From positions 1 to 40,479 of the forward strand of contig DASTQX010000177.1 in NCBI GenBank assembly GCA_035761505.1: 40,479 nucleotides of DNA, written 5' to 3'. The position numbers and the translations under genes are program-made. The notes under the pieces were generated by a model. That model had not been told where the DNA came from. It searched no databases and saw nothing but the letters and a program-made list of their open reading frames with translations. This DNA comes from JAIVJM01 sp035761505. GTDB taxonomy: Bacteria > Acidobacteriota > Blastocatellia > Pyrinomonadales > Pyrinomonadaceae. Below are positions 23,133 to 30,103 of the stretch, one piece after another. Within the stretch, counting starts at the first letter, position 1. Each line of letters opens with the position of its first letter.

Positions 23133-23190
23133 GGCTGAAGGCCGGAGACTTGTTAAAGAGATGCTCTTAACAAGTCTCCGGCCTTCAGCC
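23133..23190. repeat. Foldback element H6 between the methyltransferase and HEAT/cyclophilin genes
   Basis: Bases 23133-23156 and 23167-23190 are perfect 24-nt reverse complements with a 10-base loop. Read on the minus strand the phase is again 7 nt: GAGACTT, GAGGCTG, AAGGCCG, GAGACTT, GTTAAGA. It shares GAGACTT, GAGGCT and GTTAAGAG with element H4 eight kilobases away, showing that the elements form a family. It begins eight bases from the methyltransferase stop. Confidence 0.92.
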
Positions 23191-23197
23191 TCAAGTC

Positions 23198-23956
23198 TCA
23201 CAACTGTCCGTAGTAAACCTTCGTCTCGTACTCGAAGACGACGCGCCCGCCCGTCGCGTGGGCGTCGAAGAGGGCGGCGAGTTCTTCGAGCATGGGAAGG
23301 TGATGCGGGTGGCCGGGCTCCGGCGTGTAGGAGGCTGAGAGGAGTCGTCCTTTGAGTCCTTCAAAGTCGAAGCGCTGTTCGTTGGCGAAGACTTCGAGGC
23401 GCATCCCGCGCGCGCCGAAGAAGGGGCGGAGGACGCTTTCGTCGGCGTACTTGCAGCTCACCTCCTTGTAGTCGGTGCCGCGCGTTTGCAGGAGCCGTTC
23501 GTAGGCTTCGAGGAAGGGCGTGCCGCCGGTGCGGCGGTCGTTCCAGACGACGACGACCCAGCCGCCGGGACGGAGGATGCGCTTGAACTCGCGGCGCGCG
23601 GCGTCGGGCTCGAACCAGTGGAAGGCTTGCCCGGCGACGACGAAATCCACGCTCGCGTCTTCGAGCGTCGTCGCCTCGGCGCTGCCGTCCACGCTGGCGA
23701 AGTTCGGGTCAGCCGCGAGCATTCGCTCGCCCGCCTCGCGCATCTCGCGGTTCGGCTCGACGCCATAGACGCGGTTGCCGTTGCGCAAAAAAAGCTCCGA
23801 CAGGTTACCCGGCCCCGAACCGATGTCGGCGACGACCGAATCGGGCGTGAGTCCGCACTCGTCGGCGAGCAGCGCAAGGACTTCGCGCGGGTAGCCGGGG
23901 CGGTATTTGACGTAGTTCTCGACGCGGCTGGAAAAACGGCCCGTGGGGTTGGTCAT
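23198..23956 (-). CDS. Class I SAM-dependent methyltransferase
   Basis: Product of 252 residues. It has the Rossmann-type SAM motifs VADIGSGPGNLSELFL (motif I), VYGVEPNREM (motif II acidic), GSAEATTLEDASVDFVVAGQ and LRPGGWVVVVWN. The N-terminus FSSRVENYVKYRPGYP and AFHWFEPD are typical of a small-molecule methyltransferase family often annotated as methyltransferase type 11. The substrate is unknown. The ATG at 23956 has GAGGA eight bases before it; the TTG at 23962 is unneeded. It is divergent from the SufR-like gene. Confidence 0.87.
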   Translation of the reverse strand: MTNPTGRFSSRVENYVKYRPGYPREVLALLADECGLTPDSVVADIGSGPGNLSELFLRNGNRVYGVEPNREMREAGERMLAADPNFASVDGSAEATTLEDASVDFVVAGQAFHWFEPDAARREFKRILRPGGWVVVVWNDRRTGGTPFLEAYERLLQTRGTDYKEVSCKYADESVLRPFFGARGMRLEVFANEQRFDFEGLKGRLLSASYTPEPGHPHHLPMLEELAALFDAHATGGRVVFEYETKVYYGQL

Positions 23957-24051
23957 CGTCAATTATCCTCGCGCGTGGAATTTTAAGATACAGAGAAAGT
24001 GCGAAAATACGAGGATATTTTCCGCCTTCGGGCCTTGAAAGGCAATTAAAG

Positions 24052-24068
24052 CAACCATCCGGTTGACA
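24052..24068. promoter_or_regulatory. SufR-type operator CAAC-N6-GTTG overlapping a TTGACA
   Basis: CAAC (24052-24055), six bases, GTTG (24062-24065). This is the inverted repeat I recall as the binding consensus of cyanobacterial SufR. It overlaps a perfect -35 TTGACA (24063-24068) ahead of the sufR-like gene; a TAGCAT 18 bases on (24087-24092) could be the -10. That would place the transcript start a few bases inside the assigned ORF, so the real start codon or promoter needs checking. Two further dyads lie in the same divergent gap: AAAATA/TATTTT at 24004-24021 and GCCTT/AAGGC at 24032-24043. Confidence 0.55.
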
Positions 24069-24090
24069 AAAGAAGGGGGCGAAAAGTAGC

Positions 24091-24759
24091 ATGGATTCCG
24101 TCGTGGTAGCTGTCATCAAAAACGGGCTCGGCGCTTCGCGCGAGGAGATTGTGCACCAGTTGCGCGCGCGCGGCGGCGTGAGCGCGGACGAGTTGGCGGC
24201 GGCGCTCGGCGTCTCGAAGCAGTGCGTGCGCAAGCACCTCGAAGTCTTGGAGCGCGAGGGCTACGTCGAGCACGCGCCGGAGCGCGGCGAGCGCGGTCGG
24301 CCCGCGCACGTCTTCCGCCTCACGGCGAAGGCCGGAGAGCTTTTCCCGAAGCGCTACGACCTTTTCGCCAAAGCCGTGCTGAGGCAGATCGGCGAGGTCT
24401 GGGGTGAGCGGGGCTTGAACACGATTTTGTGCGGGTGCGCGGGCGAGATGGTCGGCGACTTGCGACCGCAGCTCGAACGGCTCGGCTTCGACGCGCGCGT
24501 CAGACGCCTGACGGAACTGCTCGGCGAGCGCGGCTACGAGGCCGAAGCCGAGCGTCTGGAAGACGGCTCTTATCTTCTGACCGAGTGGAACTGCCCGCAG
24601 CCCGAACTGGCGCGCGAGTACCGGCAGTTATGCGATCAGGAGTTGATCGTCTATCGAGAGCTGCTCGCCACCGAAGTCTTCCGCGAGTCCCGCATCGCGG
24701 GCGGCGCGACGCGCTGCTCTTACAGGGTGATGAGACCGAAAGGGAGTGATAAGAGATAA
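24091..24759 (+). CDS. sufR: SufR-like Fe-S-sensing transcriptional repressor
   Basis: Product of 222 residues. An N-terminal winged helix (VSADELAAALGVSKQCVRKH, LEREGYVEHAPERGERGRP) precedes a C-terminal sensor with C168-X12-C181-X27-C209 (EWNCPQPE, YRQLCDQE, TRCSYRV). That spacing equals C164, C177 and C205 of Synechocystis SufR as I recall it, where these residues bind a [4Fe-4S] cluster. SufR represses Fe-S assembly genes when the cluster is intact. Here the following genes are mrp, an A-type carrier and a ferredoxin rather than sufBCDS. The final codons GSDKR lie in the left arm of foldback H7. No convincing Shine-Dalgarno. Confidence 0.88.
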   Translation: MDSVVVAVIKNGLGASREEIVHQLRARGGVSADELAAALGVSKQCVRKHLEVLEREGYVEHAPERGERGRPAHVFRLTAKAGELFPKRYDLFAKAVLRQIGEVWGERGLNTILCGCAGEMVGDLRPQLERLGFDARVRRLTELLGERGYEAEAERLEDGSYLLTEWNCPQPELAREYRQLCDQELIVYRELLATEVFRESRIAGGATRCSYRVMRPKGSDKR

Positions 24760-24824
24760 GAGATAAGTGATAAGAGAAAGCAAGGCAGGTCTTTCTTATC
24801 ACTTATCACTCATCTCTTATCACC
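24746..24824. repeat. Heptamer-phased foldback element H7 between sufR and mrp
   Basis: Left units are TGATAAG, AGATAAG, AGATAAG, TGATAAG plus AGAAAG (24747-24780). Right units are CTTATCA, CTTATCA, CTCATCT, CTTATCA (24795-24822). The loop is about 10 bases. The left arm contains the sufR stop codon and encodes its last residues. TAA triplets at 24750, 24757, 24764 and 24771 fall in all three frames. The right arm ends 11 bases before the mrp ATG. Confidence 0.92.
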
Positions 24825-24834
24825 TTAGATTGTC

Positions 24835-25917
24835 ATGGCACAAGTGACCGAAGCGGACGTGTACGGGGCTCTGTCGCAGATCGTTGACCCCGATTTGCAT
24901 AAGGACATCGTGCGCCTCGGCTTTATCAAGGACTTGAAGATCGAGGGCGGGGACGTGAGTTTCCGCATCGTGCTGACGACCCCTGCGTGCCCGGTGCGCG
25001 AGCAAATGGAGACGCAGGCGCGCGAGTTGGTGTCGGCCCTGCCGGGCGTGGCGTCGGTGGCGGTGACGATGGACGCGGAAGTCCCGAAGGGGCGCGGCCT
25101 CGGAGAGAAGTTGTCGGTCGAGGGCGTGCGCAACATCATCGCCGTCAGTTCCGGCAAGGGAGGTGTCGGCAAATCCACGGTCGCGGTGAATCTGGCGGTG
25201 AGCTTGGCGCGCGACGGCGCGCGCGTCGGCCTGATGGACGCCGACGTGTACGGGCCGAACGTGCCCTTGATGCTCGGCGTCGCCGACGCGAGGCCGCAGG
25301 TCAGAGGCAACAAGCTCGTGCCGCTCGAAGCGCACGGGCTGCGCCTGATGTCAATGGCGGTCTTGAAGCCGGGCGACGAGCCCTTGATCGTGCGCGGGCC
25401 GATTCTGCACAGCCTCGTGCGGCAGTTCTTGCAGGACGTTTTGTGGGGCGAGCTTGATTACCTGATCGTGGATATGCCGCCGGGCACGGGCGACGTGCAG
25501 TTGAGTCTGGCGCAGCTCGTCCCGGTGCAGGGCGCGGTGCTGGTGACGACGCCGCAGGAGGTCGCGCTCGCGGATGTGCGGCGCGCGCTGCGGATGTTCG
25601 AGGCGGTGAACGTGCCGATCCTCGGCGTGGTCGAGAACATGAGCTACTTCGTCGCGCCGGACACGGGCGCGCGTTATAACATCTTCGGCGAGGGCGGGGG
25701 CCAGAGCTTGAGCAAGGAGTACGGCGTGCCGTTCCTCGGCGCGGTGCCGCTCTCGATGGGCGTGCGCGAGGGCGGCGACCGGGGCGTGCCCGTCGTCCTC
25801 GGAGACCCCGACTCGCCGCAGGCGGAGGCTTTCCGGCATGTGGCCGAGGAGGTCGCCCGGCAGGTCTCGATTGAGGCGATGAAGCCGGAGTTGGTCGTCT
25901 TGGGCAAGGCCCGTTAG
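24835..25917 (+). CDS. mrp: Mrp/ApbC-type Fe-S cluster carrier P-loop ATPase
   Basis: Product of 360 residues. An N-terminal MIP18/DUF59 domain (residues 1-90, VYGALSQIVDPDLHKDIVRL) is fused to a ParA/MinD-like ATPase with the deviant Walker A SSGKGGVGKSTVAVNLA (about 104-120), MDADVYGPNVP, Walker B YLIVDMPPGTGDVQLSL and VVENMSYFVAPD. The usual CxxC near the C-terminus is absent: the region reads MSYFVAPDTGARYNIFG, so the bridging cysteines for a shared cluster are missing. Relatives carry Fe-S clusters to apo-proteins in the cytoplasm. It sits between sufR and an A-type carrier. The ATG at 24835 has no Shine-Dalgarno because foldback H7 fills the gap. Confidence 0.93.
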   Translation: MAQVTEADVYGALSQIVDPDLHKDIVRLGFIKDLKIEGGDVSFRIVLTTPACPVREQMETQARELVSALPGVASVAVTMDAEVPKGRGLGEKLSVEGVRNIIAVSSGKGGVGKSTVAVNLAVSLARDGARVGLMDADVYGPNVPLMLGVADARPQVRGNKLVPLEAHGLRLMSMAVLKPGDEPLIVRGPILHSLVRQFLQDVLWGELDYLIVDMPPGTGDVQLSLAQLVPVQGAVLVTTPQEVALADVRRALRMFEAVNVPILGVVENMSYFVAPDTGARYNIFGEGGGQSLSKEYGVPFLGAVPLSMGVREGGDRGVPVVLGDPDSPQAEAFRHVAEEVARQVSIEAMKPELVVLGKAR

Positions 25918-26018
25918 CGTCAAGAGAGTTAAGGCCGTCTGATTTCGGATGTGAGGTTTCAAGTTTGAAATTCGCGGCCAACGAATCTGGAATTATTTTT
26001 ATCGGAGGAGAAAAAGAA

Positions 26019-26402
26019 ATGTCAGCATCCACAACCGAAACCACGACCCAGACCGCGGCGCTCCCGACGATGACGCTGGGCGTCTCGGACTCGGCGGCGG
26101 TCGAGATCAAGAAGTTCATGTCGAGCGAAGAGGGTTTGCCTGAGACGGCGGGCCTGCGCGTGCGCGTCGTGCCGGGCGGCTGTTCGGGCTTCCAGTACAG
26201 CCTCAACATCGAAGAGGACTCGCGCCCGAACGACAACGTGCTCGACTCGAACGGCGTCCGCCTCTTCGTGGACATGTTCAGCGCGCAGTACCTCAACGGC
26301 GTCATGATTGACTACGTGACGAACGTCATGGGTTCGGGCTTCACCTTCAACAACCCGAACGCGACGGGCGGCTGCGGCTGCGGCTCTTCGTTCACGGCCT
26401 AA
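26019..26402 (+). CDS. A-type Fe-S cluster carrier (ErpA/IscA family)
   Basis: Product of 127 residues. After a Thr-rich N-terminal 20 residues comes the IscA/ErpA core with the three cluster cysteines: Cys55 in VVPGGCSGFQYSL, and Cys119 and Cys121 in GGCGCGSSF. The protein receives clusters from a scaffold and hands them to target enzymes. The ATG at 26019 has GGAGGAG eight bases upstream, so the in-frame extension to 25965 is rejected. It follows mrp by 101 bases with no terminator, and a ferredoxin gene follows. ErpA and IscA cannot be told apart from sequence alone, so no symbol is given. Confidence 0.92.
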   Translation: MSASTTETTTQTAALPTMTLGVSDSAAVEIKKFMSSEEGLPETAGLRVRVVPGGCSGFQYSLNIEEDSRPNDNVLDSNGVRLFVDMFSAQYLNGVMIDYVTNVMGSGFTFNNPNATGGCGCGSSFTA

Positions 26403-26582
26403 GCCGGGACGAAAGACCGGGCGGAGCGGAGTTTCCGGCGAGGCTTGTCGGGCGCGTCCCCGAAGTCGGGGCGCGCGCCACGCCTCGCCGTCGGCCCGCG
26501 CGCCCGTCCCGTGTCGAGAGAGGCTTCGGCTCGCTCTTTAAGCCGACTTCAGTTTTCAACTACTTCACAGGAGCGAAAAAGT

Positions 26583-26918
26583 ATGCCGAGGATTGAGGCC
26601 GAGACGGTCACGGGGCCGCAAGCCTTCGAGGCGGAGCCGGGACGCAAGCTCGTGCTCGCCATCGAGGACGCGGGGATTGACATCCTGCACCGTTGCGGCG
26701 GGCTGGCGAAGTGCACGACCTGCCGCGTCGAGGTGCTGGCCGGAGACCCCGGCGAGATCGGCGAACTCGAACGCAACCGCTTGGCGGCGGAGACAGGCTT
26801 GGCCGAGAACGTCCGCCTCTCGTGTCAGGTGCGCGTTGCGGACGACCTCAAGGTGAAAGTCATCAACCAGTCGAGCGAGCGCGGCATCCCGCCGGGGACG
26901 CGCCCGGCGGAAGACTGA
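26583..26918 (+). CDS. [2Fe-2S] ferredoxin
   Basis: Product of 111 residues with a plant-type beta-grasp fold and cluster ligands C38-X5-C44-X2-C47-X33-C81 (ILHRCGGLAKCTTCRVEVL and VRLSCQVR). Most plant-type ferredoxins have C-X4-C-X2-C, so the X5 spacing places this with the adrenodoxin/Isc Fdx-like group. It could supply electrons for Fe-S assembly, which fits the A-type carrier upstream. CAGGAGCG precedes the ATG. The 180-base gap before it is GC-rich and shows no further feature. A hairpin lies after the stop. Confidence 0.9.
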   Translation: MPRIEAETVTGPQAFEAEPGRKLVLAIEDAGIDILHRCGGLAKCTTCRVEVLAGDPGEIGELERNRLAAETGLAENVRLSCQVRVADDLKVKVINQSSERGIPPGTRPAED

Positions 26919-26945
26919 AGTCGCGCGAAGTCTTTACAGAGTTGC

Positions 26946-26985
26946 GAGAAGGGCGACGGCTCCCGTGCGGGCCGCCGCCCTTCTC
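26946..26985 (+). terminator. Hairpin after the ferredoxin gene
   Basis: GAGAAGGGCGACGGC (26946-26960) pairs with 26971-26985, with one mismatch near the base of the loop. Only GTCTTCG follows, so the T-run is poor. The core resembles the terminator at 28077 (shared GGGCGACGGCTC, TGCGG, and the complementary side). The rest of the gap to 27248 (about 260 bases) holds no gene or clear promoter that I can see. Confidence 0.65.
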
Positions 26986-27248
26986 GTCTTCGCCCCGCGC
27001 ATCAAGCGGAGCACCGTAGATTGTTGCGCCGCCCCGGTCGGTTTTGTGTTACTCTCTCGCGCGAAACAGGTAGCTTCAGAAGGTTCTCAGGCCGGAGACG
27101 CGCCAGCGGCGACGCCCTCCCGGCGGTTTCCGCCCGCGCGCTAACATTAAGCTCCGGCCCTCTCCCGTCCGCGCCCGACGCCAGAGCTTCGGGAGGGATT
27201 CGGACGACAGGCTGTTATAGACCCCACACAAAATCTCGGAGGACACAG

Positions 27249-28046
27249 ATGTTCGAGTCAACCCTTCACCTCCCGGCGAGCTTCGCCATGTTCCAAGACA
27301 TGTTCCACGCGCCGGACGCGGCGGCCATCATGCGTATCATCTTCCGTTGGACGCACTTCGTCGCCGGCATCACTTGGATCGGGATGCTCTACTTCTTCAA
27401 CCTCGTCAACGTCAACTTCATGAAGGCGCTCGACGCGCCGACCAAGAAGGTCGTCGTCCCCGAACTGATGCCGCGCGCGCTCTGGTACTTCCGCTGGGGC
27501 GCGGTCGTGACGGTGCTCGCCGGGATGGCCTACTATGCGATGTACATCATCGCGCCCGACGTGAAGAACGCCAACGCGCAAGGCGCGGCGGGCGCGAACA
27601 CGTGGCTCGTCTTCTTCGGCTGGCTCGCCATCGCCGTCCTCGCGTGGCTCATCCTCTTCTTCATCCTCCCGCGCATCAACGACGGCAGGGTCTTGGCCGC
27701 CGTCACCGCGGTCGTCGTCATCCTGATGGCCGTCGCCATCGTGTGGTGCCTGAACGAGCAACTGCTCGGCACCGCCGGGGGCCGCACCGAAGGCTTCGCC
27801 AGTAACAAGACGCTCTCCATCGGCATCGGCGGCGCGCTCGGCGTCATCATGATGCTGAACGTCTGGGGCATCATCTGGCCCGCGCAGAAGCGGATCATCG
27901 CGGGCACGGTGTCGGGCACGCCCGCGCCGCCCGAACTCGCGCGCCGCGCCTTCCTCGCCTCGCGGATGAACGCGTGGCTCTCGCTCCCGATGCTCTTCTT
28001 CATGGCGACCTCACACGGCGACTACATCATCTTGGGCCGCAACTGA
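27249..28046 (+). CDS. Membrane protein with PuuD / urate-oxidase N-terminal-like domain
   Basis: Product of 265 residues with about six or seven hydrophobic helices. The start region FRWTHFVAGITWIGMLYFFN with conserved His and Trp, and later HGDYIILG, resembles the membrane domain of urate hydroxylase PuuD (PF06181). PuuD of purine degraders carries a C-terminal cytochrome c domain; none is present here and no purine genes are nearby, so the role may be different, for example a haem or quinone-linked membrane protein. GGAGGA lies before the ATG at 27249. It sits between the ferredoxin and superoxide dismutase genes, with strong terminator-like hairpins on both sides. Confidence 0.75.
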   Translation: MFESTLHLPASFAMFQDMFHAPDAAAIMRIIFRWTHFVAGITWIGMLYFFNLVNVNFMKALDAPTKKVVVPELMPRALWYFRWGAVVTVLAGMAYYAMYIIAPDVKNANAQGAAGANTWLVFFGWLAIAVLAWLILFFILPRINDGRVLAAVTAVVVILMAVAIVWCLNEQLLGTAGGRTEGFASNKTLSIGIGGALGVIMMLNVWGIIWPAQKRIIAGTVSGTPAPPELARRAFLASRMNAWLSLPMLFFMATSHGDYIILGRN

Positions 28047-28076
28047 GACGCGCGCTCGGAGGCTTGAGGAAAATTC

Positions 28077-28133
28077 GGAGGGACGGGCGACGGCTCTTTT
28101 GCGGAGGGCCGTTGCCCGTCCCTCCTTCTTTTC
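28077..28133 (+). terminator. Intrinsic terminator after the PuuD-like gene
   Basis: An 18-bp stem (28077-28094 with 28108-28125, one G-T pair) is followed by TTCTTTTC. Confidence 0.88.
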
Positions 28134-28206
28134 GCCACACTAAAGCCTGACGCGCTTGACTCGTTCGTGACGGGCGGCGGGTTAGATTAAGAGTCGTGTC
28201 CGGGGC

Positions 28207-28212
28207 TATAAT
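28207..28212 (+). promoter_or_regulatory. Candidate -10 for the superoxide dismutase gene
   Basis: A perfect TATAAT 58 bases before the ATG at 28270. The matching -35 is unclear; AGATTA at 28184-28189 has the right spacing but a weak match. A separate TTGACT at 28156 pairs poorly (20-base spacer to TTAGAT). Confidence 0.4.
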
Positions 28213-28269
28213 CAAACGCAAAACCCCCCGGCCAGTTTCGCGCCCTGATAGGAAGTGGAGGAGAACTTT

Positions 28270-28908
28270 ATGACCGACGTGAAGACTTACAAGGCAAAGC
28301 AGTTCGACCTGAGCGGGCTCAAGGGCATCTCGGACAAGACGCTGGAGATGCACTTCAAGCTCTACGAGGGTTACGTCAAAGAGACCAACCGGCTGACCGA
28401 GAAGATCGCGGAGTTCCTCCGCGACGGCAAGGTGGATCAAGAGGAGATGCCCGCCTACTCGGAACTGACCCGCCGGATGGGCTTCGAGTACAACGGCATG
28501 GTGCTGCACGAATATTACTTCGGCAACATGAAGAAGCAGGGGAACGGCGACCCGGACAACGGCTCGAACTTCCGCAAGGCGGCGGAAAGCTCCTTCGGCA
28601 GCTACGACATCTGGAAGGCCGACTTCATGAGCGTCGGCAAGATGCGCGGCGTGGGCTGGGCCGTCTGCTACCAAGACCCGGTGCACGGCTCGATCTCGAA
28701 CCACTGGATTACGCTCCACGAGGTCGGCAACGTCGCGGGCTTCACGCCGGTGCTGGTGATGGACGTGTGGGAGCACGCCTTCCTCTTGGACTACGCGCCC
28801 TCGGAGCGCCCGAAGTACATCGAGGCGTTCTTCTCCAACATTGACTGGGACGAGTGCGAGCGCCGCCTCCGTCAAGGCGCGCAGGCGCGGAGCGCCGCCA
28901 CGGAATAG
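28270..28908 (+). CDS. Fe/Mn-family superoxide dismutase, divergent subgroup
   Basis: Product of 212 residues, no signal peptide. The four metal ligands can be placed: His28 (TLEMHFKLYEGYV), His80 (GMVLHEYYFGNM), Asp165 and His169 (VMDVWEHAFLLDY). The active-site surroundings differ from E. coli SodB: the HxGKHH stretch reads HFKLY and WNHxFYW reads LHEYYFGNM, so metal preference cannot be called. The enzyme would remove superoxide in the cytoplasm and so protect the Fe-S proteins encoded just upstream. GGAGGAG lies seven to eight bases before the ATG at 28270. Confidence 0.87.
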   Translation: MTDVKTYKAKQFDLSGLKGISDKTLEMHFKLYEGYVKETNRLTEKIAEFLRDGKVDQEEMPAYSELTRRMGFEYNGMVLHEYYFGNMKKQGNGDPDNGSNFRKAAESSFGSYDIWKADFMSVGKMRGVGWAVCYQDPVHGSISNHWITLHEVGNVAGFTPVLVMDVWEHAFLLDYAPSERPKYIEAFFSNIDWDECERRLRQGAQARSAATE

Positions 28909-29113
28909 CCCCGCCGCCCATGACCGCGCGGTCGCGCGCGACGAGCAAAGGATTGAGCCCCGAAGGGACGCCACACGCCGACGCGGGTCGAGTGTCGCCC
29001 CTCCGGGACTCGTTCGTAATTCTCGCCGCTCGAAACCTCCGGTCTCTAGCCTCTCAACACCCTTCGGTTTATACTCCGCAGACGAACCGACAAGACATCA
29101 ACGGAGGCAAGGA

Positions 29114-30103
29114 ATGAAACTCTCTCGATTCACGCTCCTCTCGTGCGCCCTCTCGCTGCTCGCGTGCGCGGGCTGCTCTTCGGACATGAACGCGAACAAG
29201 GCGGCGGACGCTTCGGCCACGCCCGCGACCGCCGCCACGGCGACTCCCGCGCCGCAGACGCTCGCGGTCGGCGAGCGCCCGCAAAGCATCACAGACCAGA
29301 TGGCGCAGCGCGGCGAGCAGGACGAGGCCGCGCCCGTCCTGCGCATCGTCGAGCCCGCCGCGAACGCGACCGTCAAAGGCTCGACCGTCCGCGTCCGTCT
29401 CCAACTCTCCGGCGACCTCAAAGGCTACCAGCCGCACAAAGACCCGGCGACGAAGATGGGCAACCACATCCACGTCATCCTCGACAACCAGCCCTACGAG
29501 GCTTATTACGAACTCGGCCAGCCGTTCGAGCTGCGCAACGTGAGCGCGGGCGCGCACACCCTGCGCGTCTTCGCCTCGCGCCCGTGGCACGAGAGCTACA
29601 AGAACGAAGGCTCTTTCCAGATGGTCTCCTTCAACGTCGAGGGCGGCGGCGACCCGTCGCAGCCGACGACGACTGCCACCGGCCAGAAGATGGGCGACAA
29701 CCGGAACGCGAACACGGCGACGAACACGAACGCGTCGGCACCCGCCGCGACGACCGAAGGCAAGGACATGCCGCCGAGCAACGCCGGGGCCGTGGACAGG
29801 TCGAAGCCGCTTCTGACCTACAGCCGACCGAAGGGCGAGTACACGGGCGCGGACTCGAACTCCATCATGATTGACTTCTGGCTCTCGAACGCGAAGCTGC
29901 AAGGCGACGGCGGCGAGTACCGCGTCCGCTACTCGGTGGACGGCGGCGAGGCGAAGTACATCGAACGCTGGGATCCGATCTGGCTCACGGGCTGGACGGC
30001 GGGCAAGCACAAGGTCAAGCTCGAACTCGTTGACCGGAGCGGCAACCCGGTCGAGAACGGCGGCTACAACACGACGGAGCGCGAGATTACCGTCGTCAAG
30101 TGA
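29114..30103 (+). CDS. Lipoprotein with two Ig-like domains
   Basis: Product of 329 residues. The signal peptide ends in the lipobox LLAC (Cys18; MKLSRFTLLSCALSLLAC), and a second Cys follows in AGCSSD. A Thr/Ala/Pro linker precedes domain 1 (LRIVEPAANATVKGSTVRVR through NHIHVILDNQPYEAYYEL), another low-complexity linker, and domain 2 (SIMIDFWLSNAKLQGDGGEY through GWTAGKHKVKLELV). Both domains have the same order of strands, and both end in a variant of AGxHxLR/AGKHKVK. It is likely displayed on an outer or inner membrane; its binding partner is unknown. GGAGGCAAGGA precedes the ATG. A TATACT at 29070-29075 may be its -10. Confidence 0.82.
   Translation: MKLSRFTLLSCALSLLACAGCSSDMNANKAADASATPATAATATPAPQTLAVGERPQSITDQMAQRGEQDEAAPVLRIVEPAANATVKGSTVRVRLQLSGDLKGYQPHKDPATKMGNHIHVILDNQPYEAYYELGQPFELRNVSAGAHTLRVFASRPWHESYKNEGSFQMVSFNVEGGGDPSQPTTTATGQKMGDNRNANTATNTNASAPAATTEGKDMPPSNAGAVDRSKPLLTYSRPKGEYTGADSNSIMIDFWLSNAKLQGDGGEYRVRYSVDGGEAKYIERWDPIWLTGWTAGKHKVKLELVDRSGNPVENGGYNTTEREITVVK

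Noticed and set aside
24746..24824. CRISPR-like repeat array
   Set aside because: Units are only 7 nt with no spacers, and the two halves are complementary; no cas genes are present.
27249..28046. Assignment as a bona fide urate oxidase
   Set aside because: No cytochrome c domain and no purine catabolism genes nearby; only the membrane domain similarity is supported.
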